A DNA stretch of 17,692 nt, taken from positions 1-17,692 of the forward strand of contig CAYUUW010000029.1 in NCBI GenBank assembly GCA_964448005.1. Direction: 5' to 3'. Positions 1-5,727 of the stretch are shown here, in pieces. Positions within the stretch are counted from its first letter, which is position 1. Every line of letters starts with the position of its first letter. Source of the DNA: CAYUUW01 sp964448005. GTDB lineage: Bacteria > Patescibacteriota > Gracilibacteria > UM-FILTER-43-11. A model generated the notes under the pieces. The model made no database searches and had not been told where the DNA came from. It saw nothing but the letters and a program-made list of their open reading frames with translations. Position numbers and translations under genes: made by a program.

Positions 1-2
1 CG

Positions 3-356
3 ATTGGCACGATTCCCAAAATGCGCCGCGCCCACCAGATCACGCTTTTCCTCCACCCCTGGTTCGAGGATCTGATGCGCCTGCACTGGTGCGACGAGCA
101 CGGCAGTGTGCCGATCGACCTGGGGCTTTACCGCCAGATCATGGATCTGTACGAGGAGTTCAAGGGCCAGAAGCTTCTGCCGGACCACTTCCGCCCTCTG
201 CTGAATGGCGATGAGATCATGGCCTTGCTCAAAACAGGCCCCGGCCCTCAAATCAAAACTCTCTTGGACTCCCTTCGCCATGCCCAAATGGAGGGGGAGG
301 TGAAAAGCAGGGAAGAGGCGGAGGCTTTTGTCCGCTCTCAGGCGGACCCGACCTAG
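3..356 (+). CDS. CCA-adding enzyme (tRNA nucleotidyltransferase), C-terminal part
   Basis: This is the 3' end of a gene that begins before the window; the frame is open from base 3 with no start of its own. It most likely encodes the C-terminal helical tail of a CCA tRNA nucleotidyltransferase or poly(A) polymerase family protein, which adds or repairs the 3' CCA of tRNAs. The support is the family-typical segment LLNGDEIMALLKTGPGPQIK followed by a helix and the ending GEVKSREEAEAFVR, which match the usual 'G-D-L, GPGP-I-G, L, GEV-T-EEA' pattern near the C terminus. The catalytic nucleotidyltransferase head is outside the window, so activity cannot be judged. The stop codon overlaps the stop of the convergent gene on the other strand in the shared sequence CTAG. 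The family call is from memory of motifs. Confidence 0.72.
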   Translation: MGTIPKMRRAHQITLFLHPWFEDLMRLHWCDEHGSVPIDLGLYRQIMDLYEEFKGQKLLPDHFRPLLNGDEIMALLKTGPGPQIKTLLDSLRHAQMEGEVKSREEAEAFVRSQADPT

Positions 357-1774
357 TCGGCAGCGTCGCCTGAATACCCTATTCCCAGTATCTCTGCTCT
401 CACATAGCTGTCCAGTTCCCTGGCCAAAAGGTCGCCCAGCCCCTCCGTTTTCCGGATTTTTCCCAAAAGCTCATGAATCTCTTCGGATGCGGGATGGCTT
501 TCCCTGGTCCAGCTTTCGATCTCGCCTAGCGCGGATAGGAACAGGGGCTTTTGGTCGGAACGGAGGACAAAAAACTCCCTTCCTGCGACAGGGGCATAAA
601 CTTGAAAAACAGTTCGAACATCGGTCTCTTCCAGGCATTCGCGCAGTCTTCCGATCTGGCTAGGATGGTTTATGGCTTGATAAAGAAATTCAGGGTCCGA
701 AAGATGGAGCACAATGCTCTTTAGCGAATTCCATCTTTCCAATTCCTTGCGCCTCTCATCTGCCTTTTCCCAACCAGACTTTTCGGATAGCTGCAATAAT
801 TCATCCTCAGCCTCCTGATCCAGCTCCTCATCTTTTGCAAATACAAACCTGCCTCCTTTGGGTACCCACATCTCTTTTGCGGCTATTCCTTTCTGGCAAA
901 AAATTCTCAAGTAATTTGGATCCTCTCCATCATTAATCTTCACTTTTTTTATCATTATTTCCGTCAGAGTCTTGCGAGCTTCATATTCGCAGGCCAAGAA
1001 AACCTCTTCGGAGCCTAAAATGTATTGTATGGTCCCTTTCAGCTCTTCATCGCCCCTTATCTCATATACCCTCTTCTTCCTTCCTCTTTTTGTGTTGAGC
1101 AGCACTTCCGCTGTCCGCTCAACGGCTTCACGGATTTTAGCCTCCATCTGGTCTTTGAGTTCAGGGGGAAGCTCCAGCGCTCTGGGCGGGAAGCTTATTG
1201 TAATTGTAAAATTTGGCTGGGGAATGTGGATGGTTCCTGCCTCGGTATCCAACTTGCTCAACCCTTCTTTTGGCTTCATGAGCACGGTGATTTCGCCGGC
1301 GAGAGGACTCAAGGAAAGCACTTTTTTGCTCTCGATGGCATCTCCAAAAATTTCTTTGGCAGCTTCGTAGGCGCATTGCAGGGCCATTTCTTGCAATTCA
1401 GACTCCTCTTTCACCTCAGCCTGCTGCCCAATCAGTTCGGAAGCTCGTCGCCCCATTCTTTCGATCGCCTGGCGCAATCTACCTTCTCTTTCCGTTGCCT
1501 CTTGTCCTGCAGCGTTCAAATCGAGAGTCACGCAAATGTCATTCTCGTAAGCATCGTCTGCGGGACGCCGCACCAAAATTTTTTTAGGCCAAAGACTCTC
1601 AGAGGCATCAATCTCTACCCTGAGGGAGCTTGCACTTACACCTAAAAGCGGAGCCATCCTCTCTCGGGTTGCTGTCAAAAGAAGGTCAACTCTTCCTAAA
1701 ATAGCATCCGGTCTCATTCCTGCCAGATCAATGGCAAGCTCTCGAAGGCCTTCATCAAATTTTTCTTGGGTCAT
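353..1774 (-). CDS. Unknown soluble protein, 473 residues
   Basis: I do not recognise this protein. It is charged, has no signal peptide or membrane segment, and alternates beta-rich stretches with long amphipathic helices. Two parts look loosely alike: a strand followed by a long helix around residues 80-115 (ICVTLDLN, then RLRQAIERMGRRASELIG) and again around 190-230 (FTITISFPP, then MEAKIREAVERTAEVLL). This could reflect an internal duplication, but I could not align it computationally. The C-terminal third is mostly helical and acidic or basic. The ATG at 1774 has no Shine-Dalgarno sequence, but a near-consensus promoter lies 30-60 bases upstream, which supports a real single gene. It ends in a 4-base tail-to-tail overlap with the CCA-enzyme gene and has no room for its own terminator. 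Confidence 0.75.
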   Translation of the reverse strand: MTQEKFDEGLRELAIDLAGMRPDAILGRVDLLLTATRERMAPLLGVSASSLRVEIDASESLWPKKILVRRPADDAYENDICVTLDLNAAGQEATEREGRLRQAIERMGRRASELIGQQAEVKEESELQEMALQCAYEAAKEIFGDAIESKKVLSLSPLAGEITVLMKPKEGLSKLDTEAGTIHIPQPNFTITISFPPRALELPPELKDQMEAKIREAVERTAEVLLNTKRGRKKRVYEIRGDEELKGTIQYILGSEEVFLACEYEARKTLTEIMIKKVKINDGEDPNYLRIFCQKGIAAKEMWVPKGGRFVFAKDEELDQEAEDELLQLSEKSGWEKADERRKELERWNSLKSIVLHLSDPEFLYQAINHPSQIGRLRECLEETDVRTVFQVYAPVAGREFFVLRSDQKPLFLSALGEIESWTRESHPASEEIHELLGKIRKTEGLGDLLARELDSYVRAEILGIGYSGDAAD

Positions 1775-1805
1775 GAGCTTATTTTTTGGAGGGTATCGAT
1801 GGTTT

Positions 1806-1834
1806 ATTATATCATGAAAAATTTATTTTAACAA
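1806..1834 (-). promoter_or_regulatory. Sigma70-type promoter of the 473-residue unknown
   Basis: On the minus strand there is TTGTTA, a 17-base spacer and a perfect TATAAT preceded by TGA (an extended -10). The start point would fall about 25 bases before the ATG at 1774. The leader is short and lacks a Shine-Dalgarno sequence. Confidence 0.75.
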
Positions 1835-1897
1835 ATGTTCTGGCCTTCAGGTCGAAAATGCCAGCTCGAGCCACACAAGACTCTTCGGCAGGACATT

Positions 1898-1934
1898 AAA
1901 AACCCCCTCCTCGCCTTGCGACGGGTTGGGGTTT
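1898..1934 (-). terminator. Rho-independent terminator of the AgmX/PglI-like gene
   Basis: Read on the minus strand, the arms AAACCCC (1928-1934) and GGGGTTT (1900-1906) form a 7-bp stem, followed by a T run (1898-1902). It lies just after the stop codon at 1966. Confidence 0.7.
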
Positions 1935-1965
1935 ATTGCGGGTGGTGCAATGGTCCATCTGGCGT

Positions 1966-2547
1966 TTAGCCGGTAAATGCAACCGAAAAGGTGACTTCGG
2001 AGTTTTCTTCGGCCCCCTCGATCACGAATCGCCATCCCGTGATCTTGGCTTCTGTGCAAGAGCGCACCGAAGAGTCTCCGACCGTATCTTCGTCGATTTT
2101 GACTTCCGTTACCCGACCAGACGGGCTGAGCGTAATCGTGTAGGTCAACTTGCCCCTTAGTTTGGGGTTGGAGCGCAGGGCCTTCTCGTAGCAAGCCTCG
2201 AGGCCTGGCATGCGACGCCGAATCGTAGCCGACACTGAAGCTTTGTCGGCATCGCCGATGACGTTGCTGGTTGTGCTTGAAATCTTGCCTTGACTCTCAA
2301 CTTTTGGCGCAACTTTGACTTCAGTGGAATGATTGTCATCAACCTTTGCAAGCTTGCTTCGGAGCTCCTTCAGCTCCGCTTCGGCTGCATGGAGTTTCTC
2401 TTCGGTTTTCTCGAGCTTTTCATCTGTTGTTTGGGGATTTCCTCGGCAATCTTTGATGAAGAGCACTGCTCCTATCAGCAGGATCGCAAGAGTGCCCGCT
2501 CCTGCCACCTCCCAAAGTATCGTTCCTCCGTTTGACTTTTTGCTCAT
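1966..2547 (-). CDS. Membrane-anchored protein with AgmX/PglI-type (TonB-like) C-terminal domain
   Basis: The protein has 193 residues. An N-terminal membrane segment (about residues 12-32) is followed by a short coiled coil rich in Glu, Lys and Leu (about 40-68), a linker, and a C-terminal domain from about 100 to the end. That domain carries the pattern known from AgmX/PglI proteins: a helix with LEACYEKALRSNP, then LRGKLTYTITLSPSGRVTEVKI, then a late Cys (VRSCTEAKI) and TGWRF. Such domains are common in Myxococcota and related groups and are linked to envelope and gliding functions, but the job of this copy is unknown. The start has a clear Shine-Dalgarno sequence (AAGGAG, 6-7 bases before the ATG). 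It is transcribed divergently from the TSP3 lipoprotein at 2946, so the two may serve the same envelope process; that is inference. Confidence 0.8.
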   Translation of the reverse strand: MSKKSNGGTILWEVAGAGTLAILLIGAVLFIKDCRGNPQTTDEKLEKTEEKLHAAEAELKELRSKLAKVDDNHSTEVKVAPKVESQGKISSTTSNVIGDADKASVSATIRRRMPGLEACYEKALRSNPKLRGKLTYTITLSPSGRVTEVKIDEDTVGDSSVRSCTEAKITGWRFVIEGAEENSEVTFSVAFTG

Positions 2548-2684
2548 TTCTGCTCCTTCTCCCCTGCGGCCTGTTTTTCACCCGCAGATTCGTTGCTTGC
2601 CAACGACACAGCGCCAGCGTTGTGCTGGCTCTCGTCGCGGACAAGCCTGGAACCTGCGGCCGGAGGTTTGAAGGAGCAGAGCTC

Positions 2685-2713
2685 ATTTTGCCTGACAAGC
2701 CAATTTTAGTCAA
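2685..2713 (-). promoter_or_regulatory. Promoter of the AgmX/PglI-like gene
   Basis: On the minus strand there is TTGACT, a 17-base spacer and CAAAAT. The leader would be roughly 130 bases long before the ATG at 2547. Confidence 0.6.
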
Positions 2714-2807
2714 TTCAAGGCTCAGGGGCTCGTTTCGGCCGTCCAAACCCTGTTTTTCATGGGGTCCTGTTCGTGGCTCTTGGCAAAAAGCGACGATTCG
2801 TGCCCTG

Positions 2808-2836
2808 TTGACTTCTTTGCGCGGAGCGGCGATAAT
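2808..2836 (+). promoter_or_regulatory. Promoter of the TSP3-thioredoxin lipoprotein
   Basis: There is TTGACT, exactly 17 bases, then GATAAT. Transcription would start near 2843, giving a leader of about 100 bases that begins inside or just before a strong hairpin. Confidence 0.65.
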
Positions 2837-2838
2837 CA

Positions 2839-2900
2839 GGCTCCTCCATCTTGGAGGAGCCCCGACCCTCCGCCGTTTCGGCGAAAGGAAAAATCGGCGG
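2839..2900 (+). promoter_or_regulatory. Leader hairpins with two competing pairings
   Basis: The first hairpin has a perfect 10-bp stem (GGCTCCTCCA, 2839-2848, with 2852-2861) and a 3-base loop. Next, CGCCG (2871-2875) can pair with CGGCG (2879-2883). Alternatively CCGCCG (2870-2875) can pair with CGGCGG (2895-2900); the two pairings exclude each other. No T run follows, so this is not a simple terminator. Confidence 0.45.
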
Positions 2901-2945
2901 CTTTGCTCATTAACAACGCTACGGCGTGAAACAAGGAGACATTCC

Positions 2946-4076
2946 GTGTTACGAAAGACAGTTCTCACCTCCATCCTTTCCATTTTCACCAGCTTCTTCA
3001 CCGCTTGCGGTGAGGAAGGTGATAACAGCACTTCGATGGCTGATTCGGCAGAAACCGATACGGGCGAGACCGGAGAAGATCCGAATCTCGACTCGGACGG
3101 CGACGGCTTGACCAACGCCCAAGAAGCCGAAGGCGGAACCGATCCCAACAAGGCGGACACGGACGATGACGGACTCACCGACGGTGAGGAGGTCAAACTC
3201 GGCACCGATCCGCTCCTCCAGGACACCGACGGCGACAGCCTCACGGACGGAGAAGAAGTCGGCGAGTGGGGTACCGACCCTCTCCTGGAAGATACCGACA
3301 GCGACGAATACTGGGATAGTTGGGAGATCATCGAAGACACCAATCCGCTCGATTCCAGCAGTCGCATCTACTTCGGCAACTGGCCCTACAACCCGGACAA
3401 GGACTCGCTCGACCAAGGAGACTGGAGCAATACCAGCACGGCTGTGGACTCGCGCTTTCCTCGGTTCACGTTTCTTGACCAGTACGGTGAGGCGGTCGAC
3501 AACTACGACTTTGCCAATCGGCTGAACGGCGATGGTCAACTCACGTGGCAGCTCATCGACGTGTCTACGCAGTGGTGTCCCCCTTGTCACAATGTGGCTT
3601 CGTGGATCGCCGGTGTCGACGACAACGCTACCGATGATTTCGAGTCTTTCTATCCCACGGTTCGGGAGAAGGTTCAGGGCAAGAAAATCTGGTGGATGAC
3701 GTTCATCGTCCAGGACATCGATGGGGGTCCGCCAACCTCGGAAGACGCCATCGTCTGGGACCAGATGCACGCCAATCCTCTCGTGCCCATCCTGGTCGAC
3801 CTCGATCAGCGAGTAGTCAACGGCTTCGGTGCAGGTTCGTTCCCGCACTTCTTCCTGCTGAAGCCGGATAAGACCATCGGCTTCTTCCCCGCCAACCAAT
3901 CGGGTCTGGGCCCCTACCCTGCTGTGGGGATGGTGGACCAGTTCCTGGAGGACAAGAAGCCCTTGGACATCTTGCTGAGCGACCCCCAGAGCCTCGAGAC
4001 CGGCTTCGAATTTGCCCTCCCCACCACCGGGTGCAGCAAGTGGGCCTGTGCCTCCCTACCGGTCGTGGCCAACTGA
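2946..4076 (+). CDS. Exported lipoprotein with TSP3-type calcium repeats and a thioredoxin-like domain
   Basis: The protein has 376 residues from a GTG start, chosen because AAGGAG lies 7 bases upstream and the following residues form a lipoprotein signal ending in FFTAC (Cys 21). A low-complexity Asp/Glu/Thr linker leads to about four thrombospondin type-3-like, Asp-rich repeats at roughly residues 49-125 (for example DSDGDGLTNAQE and DTDDDGLTDGEE), which in known families bind calcium and form a stiff stalk. From about 170 comes a thioredoxin/TlpA-like domain with the redox motif WCPPC (Cys 211 and 214) and a cis-Pro region (GAGSFPHFFLLK). It is probably an envelope-exposed thiol oxidoreductase on a calcium-stiffened stalk. 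Two further cysteines near the C terminus (GCSKWAC) might be a second redox or disulfide pair. Similar architectures are common in Myxococcota. Residue numbers are approximate. Confidence 0.85.
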   Translation: MLRKTVLTSILSIFTSFFTACGEEGDNSTSMADSAETDTGETGEDPNLDSDGDGLTNAQEAEGGTDPNKADTDDDGLTDGEEVKLGTDPLLQDTDGDSLTDGEEVGEWGTDPLLEDTDSDEYWDSWEIIEDTNPLDSSSRIYFGNWPYNPDKDSLDQGDWSNTSTAVDSRFPRFTFLDQYGEAVDNYDFANRLNGDGQLTWQLIDVSTQWCPPCHNVASWIAGVDDNATDDFESFYPTVREKVQGKKIWWMTFIVQDIDGGPPTSEDAIVWDQMHANPLVPILVDLDQRVVNGFGAGSFPHFFLLKPDKTIGFFPANQSGLGPYPAVGMVDQFLEDKKPLDILLSDPQSLETGFEFALPTTGCSKWACASLPVVAN

Positions 4077-4150
4077 GATAGCGGCCTTGATCCACCCAGG
4101 AGATGCGATTCGGCAGCTCCGACTCTGGCTCCAGCCGTAGCCTTTGCCCT

Positions 4151-4212
4151 CCGCCCACCGACGCTCTGTTCGAGCTTCGGTGGGCGGGCTTCATTAAACA
4201 GGTCTTTTTTTT
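4151..4212 (+). terminator. Hairpin and delayed T run after the lipoprotein gene
   Basis: A perfect 11-bp stem (CCGCCCACCGA, 4151-4161, with 4177-4187) extends after one mismatch by GCTC/GAGC around a 5-base loop. A run of eight T (4205-4212) follows only 17 bases later, so termination at the stem itself is less certain than the structure. Confidence 0.5.
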
Positions 4213-4314
4213 GCGTATACGGCTTTTGGGAAAAGGATTAATTGCCAAAAAATGCGGCAGAGACCCGTTTGGGAAAAAAGAAAGCCGACTTCCGCTTTGG
4301 ATTTTTTGGAGCTT

Positions 4315-4352
4315 AAAAAACCTCAGCCTGGTCTGCTTTTCGCAGGCTGAGG
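4315..4352 (-). terminator. Rho-independent terminator of the small membrane protein gene
   Basis: On the minus strand, CCTCAGCCTG (4343-4352) pairs perfectly over 10 bp with CAGGCTGAGG (4321-4330). Six T follow directly (4315-4320). Confidence 0.8.
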
Positions 4353-4417
4353 AGGGCGCGGCTTTACAGGCCACGGGTTGAAGCCGAAGGCAAGAGACCG
4401 CAGTCGCCATCTTTTCC

Positions 4418-4724
4418 TTATGGCTGTGCAGGGCTTCGCTGGAGCATCTGAGCCGCGGTGGTGCGGTAGCTCCGTCGAAACTCAAGGATCAAGGCTACAA
4501 GCAAGGCCGCCAACAGGAGTACTGTGGTGGCCTGCCAGGCATCGATGTGACGATGGTCCGAGGCGGCAACCCGCCCCATCTCCATCCGCGTCGCTTGCGA
4601 GGTCCAGAAAAGAATCCAGGAAACTGCTGATAGGACCAACAGTGCCATCAGGCAAATGGTCANNNNNNNNNNCTCGCCTCATCGATCGCAGCGAAATGAT
4701 TAGGATCTCTTTGGTTTGTTGCAT
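4418..4724 (-). CDS. Small two-helix membrane protein, broken by the assembly gap
   Basis: The start is the ATG at 4724 behind GGGAG, giving MQQTKEILIISLRSMRR before the N run. After the gap, another frame continues as TICLMALLVLSAVSWILFW, a hydrophobic helix, then a polar stretch and a second helix (about LLLAALLVALILEF) ending in a basic and polar tail. Joining the two parts in one gene requires that the true gap is a multiple of three rather than the placeholder ten, which is my inference. The product would be an inner-membrane protein with two membrane segments and about 100 residues if little sequence is missing. I do not recognise a family. A strong terminator lies downstream. The upstream promoter is weak (TCGACC, 17 bases, TAATGT with TGC before it). 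Confidence 0.6.
4663..4672. other. Assembly gap (10 N)
   Basis: Ten undetermined bases, probably a placeholder for a scaffold join of unknown length. It falls inside the coding region of the small membrane protein. Confidence 0.99.
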
Positions 4725-4782
4725 TCTTTTTCTCCCGCACTCACATTAGCATGGCATGTCCGGAAGGTCGATTCTCTTTGGG

Positions 4783-4811
4783 TTGATTTCCTCTCCAAAA
4801 TTCTTTATAAT
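4783..4811 (+). promoter_or_regulatory. Promoter of the 78-residue unknown
   Basis: TTGATT, exactly 17 bases, then a perfect TATAAT. Transcription would start near 4818, only about 17 bases before the ATG, leaving almost no leader. Confidence 0.75.
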
Positions 4812-4834
4812 GGGGAGATACTTAAGCCTCGCCC

Positions 4835-5071
4835 ATGGTGACCCAAGACTATACCCTTGCCCAGTTCGCCGATCTGCTCCGGACCGAGAACCAGCGGGGG
4901 ATCATCAATGGGCCCGATCTTTTTGCCGTCCTGCTCAGCAAGGGAATTCCCAAGATCATTCGGGACGTGCGCGGAGCCGTGCGCATGAATGTGGAGCGCA
5001 GCGCGCAAGGGGTCCGGGTGACCCGCTACGCCACTCCTGTGGCCCAGGCCTCGCGCCGCGTCATTCGTTAG
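4835..5071 (+). CDS. Unknown small protein, 78 residues
   Basis: I recognise no family. The protein is short, has no membrane segment, and is basic toward its C terminus (RVTRYATPVAQASRRVIR). The N-terminal half looks alpha-helical (YTLAQFADLLRTENQRG), followed by a mixed part (DLFAVLLSKGIPKIIRDVR). A near-perfect promoter just upstream and a hairpin terminator just downstream bracket it exactly, which makes it a believable single-gene unit. There is no Shine-Dalgarno sequence; the GGGGAG near 4812 lies in the promoter discriminator, before the expected transcript start. A nucleic-acid-binding role would fit the basic tail, but nothing proves it. Confidence 0.65.
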   Translation: MVTQDYTLAQFADLLRTENQRGIINGPDLFAVLLSKGIPKIIRDVRGAVRMNVERSAQGVRVTRYATPVAQASRRVIR

Positions 5072-5082
5072 CTTTTCCCGTC

Positions 5083-5107
5083 AGCCCCGGTTCCGCCGCG
5101 GCTTTTT
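5083..5107 (+). terminator. Rho-independent terminator of the 78-residue unknown
   Basis: AGCC and CGG pair with CCG and GGCT across one C/C mismatch, with a 5-base loop. The T run 5103-5107 follows at once. Confidence 0.65.
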
Positions 5108-5135
5108 GATTTTGGCTTGCTTTTTTCTTTATAAT
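5106..5135 (+). promoter_or_regulatory. Promoter of the 94-residue unknown
   Basis: TTGATT, 18 bases, then TATAAT. The 12 bases TTCTTTATAATG around its -10 are identical to those of the promoter at 4783. A second -10-like TATAGAAT follows a few bases later. Confidence 0.6.
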
Positions 5136-5173
5136 GTATAGAATAAAGCCTGTTTCCCAAGCATTCTTAGCCC

Positions 5174-5458
5174 ATGAAGCCGAAGCGCATCAAAGCCCTG
5201 GAGTTCCATGTTCGGTCCGGCGACTATTTTGTCACGGCCGCCACCTTGCTGAGCCTGGTCTCCCACGAACTGGCCCGCCACGGCCTCTTCCAAGGAGGCT
5301 TGAATTCCGAAATCCAGGAATGCCTTGCGGAAATGGAAGAAGATTTCCTGTTCCTTCAGCGCCACTTCACGCTCCAGAGAACCACCCTCTTTTGCCCTCC
5401 ACTTCTTCTTCCCCGATCCCCTTCCTCCAAAGGGAGATATGTTCCTTTGCCCGAATGA
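5174..5458 (+). CDS. Unknown small protein, 94 residues
   Basis: I do not recognise a family. Residues 1-68 look like a compact mostly helical domain (ALEFHVRSGDYFVTAATLLS, then a Glu-rich helix LAEMEEDFLFLQRHF). The last 25 residues are Pro, Leu and Ser rich and may be disordered. A promoter with a perfect TATAAT lies about 38 bases before the ATG; there is no Shine-Dalgarno sequence. The stop codon lies in the loop of a small hairpin. A long frame on the opposite strand covers the same bases, but it has no promoter and runs through the rny promoter, so I prefer this strand. The start context AGCCCATGAAGCC is shared with a short frame at 5575. Confidence 0.55.
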   Translation: MKPKRIKALEFHVRSGDYFVTAATLLSLVSHELARHGLFQGGLNSEIQECLAEMEEDFLFLQRHFTLQRTTLFCPPLLLPRSPSSKGRYVPLPE

Positions 5459-5468
5459 TTTTCGGGCA
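5448..5468 (+). other. Hairpin around the stop codon of the 94-residue unknown
   Basis: A perfect 8-bp stem (TGCCCGAA with TTCGGGCA) has the loop TGATT, which contains the last bases of the stop codon. Without a real T run it is at best a weak terminator. The rny promoter starts 9 bases later. Confidence 0.4.
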
Positions 5469-5476
5469 CAAATGCT

Positions 5477-5504
5477 TTGACATTTGCTAGGCGTGTTATA
5501 GAAT
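5477..5504 (+). promoter_or_regulatory. Probable promoter of rny
   Basis: A consensus TTGACA is followed after 16 bases by TAGAAT (or after 14 bases by the overlapping TATAGA). Transcription from here would give rny a leader of about 215 bases. The tRNA-Arg promoter in this window has the same TATAGAAT. Confidence 0.6.
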
Positions 5505-5574
5505 GAAAAGGAATCTCTTATCTTCCCGCGATCCGGAACCCCGACGCTGAACAAAAACACAAGAGAGCAAGCCC

Positions 5575-5715
5575 ATGAAGCCAAAAAACCTTTCCCCAGG
5601 CCATTCCACGATTGCCTTGACTCTCCTTTCCGCGAAGGGGGAGGGGCTTTGCTTTTTGGGCGGAAGATTGCTGCGTGTTTTTCCCGGCGTTGGCCCCGAC
5701 TCCGATCGCGGCTAA
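5575..5715 (+). CDS. Possible 46-residue leader peptide upstream of rny
   Basis: A short open frame (MKPKNLSPGHSTIALTLLSA and 26 more residues) fills most of the rny leader and stops 12 bases before the rny ATG. Its start context resembles that of the gene at 5174. There is no Shine-Dalgarno sequence and no recognisable domain, so it may be chance; coupling to rny translation is only a possibility. Confidence 0.25.
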   Translation: MKPKNLSPGHSTIALTLLSAKGEGLCFLGGRLLRVFPGVGPDSDRG

Positions 5716-5727
5716 CCACCCCGACCT

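Larger units (their letters stand above)
2548..2945. other. Divergent intergenic region with two promoters and leader hairpins
   Basis: These 398 bases separate the AgmX/PglI-like gene (minus) from the lipoprotein gene (plus). An open frame continues upstream of the lipoprotein across this region, but its predicted peptide looks random. The proper lipoprotein start at 2946 has its own ribosome binding site and signal peptide, so I treat the region as non-coding. It holds two promoters, the leader hairpins at 2839-2900, and on the minus-strand leader a small GCCAGC/GCTGGC hairpin. Confidence 0.7.
4077..4417. other. Intergenic region between two convergent genes
   Basis: This stretch of 341 bases holds a long hairpin with a delayed T run for the plus-strand gene and a strong terminator for the minus-strand gene. 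Between them (about 4213-4314) I see only A/T-rich filler with no convincing gene. The open frame running through it on the plus strand is interrupted by the hairpins and looks random. Confidence 0.6.

Noticed and set aside
2532..2945. N-terminal extension of the lipoprotein frame by 138 residues.
   Set aside because: The GTG at 2946 has a Shine-Dalgarno sequence and begins a lipoprotein signal. The extension crosses a promoter and hairpins.
2420..3899. Two long open frames on the minus strand (2420-3367 and 2949-3899).
   Set aside because: They arise opposite the Asp-rich repeats and the leader of the lipoprotein. One is a Ser/Pro/Val string, the other a shadow without a start signal.
5129..5719. 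A 196-residue open frame on the minus strand.
   Set aside because: It covers the promoter of rny and of the 94-residue gene, has no promoter of its own, and ends in a low-complexity region.
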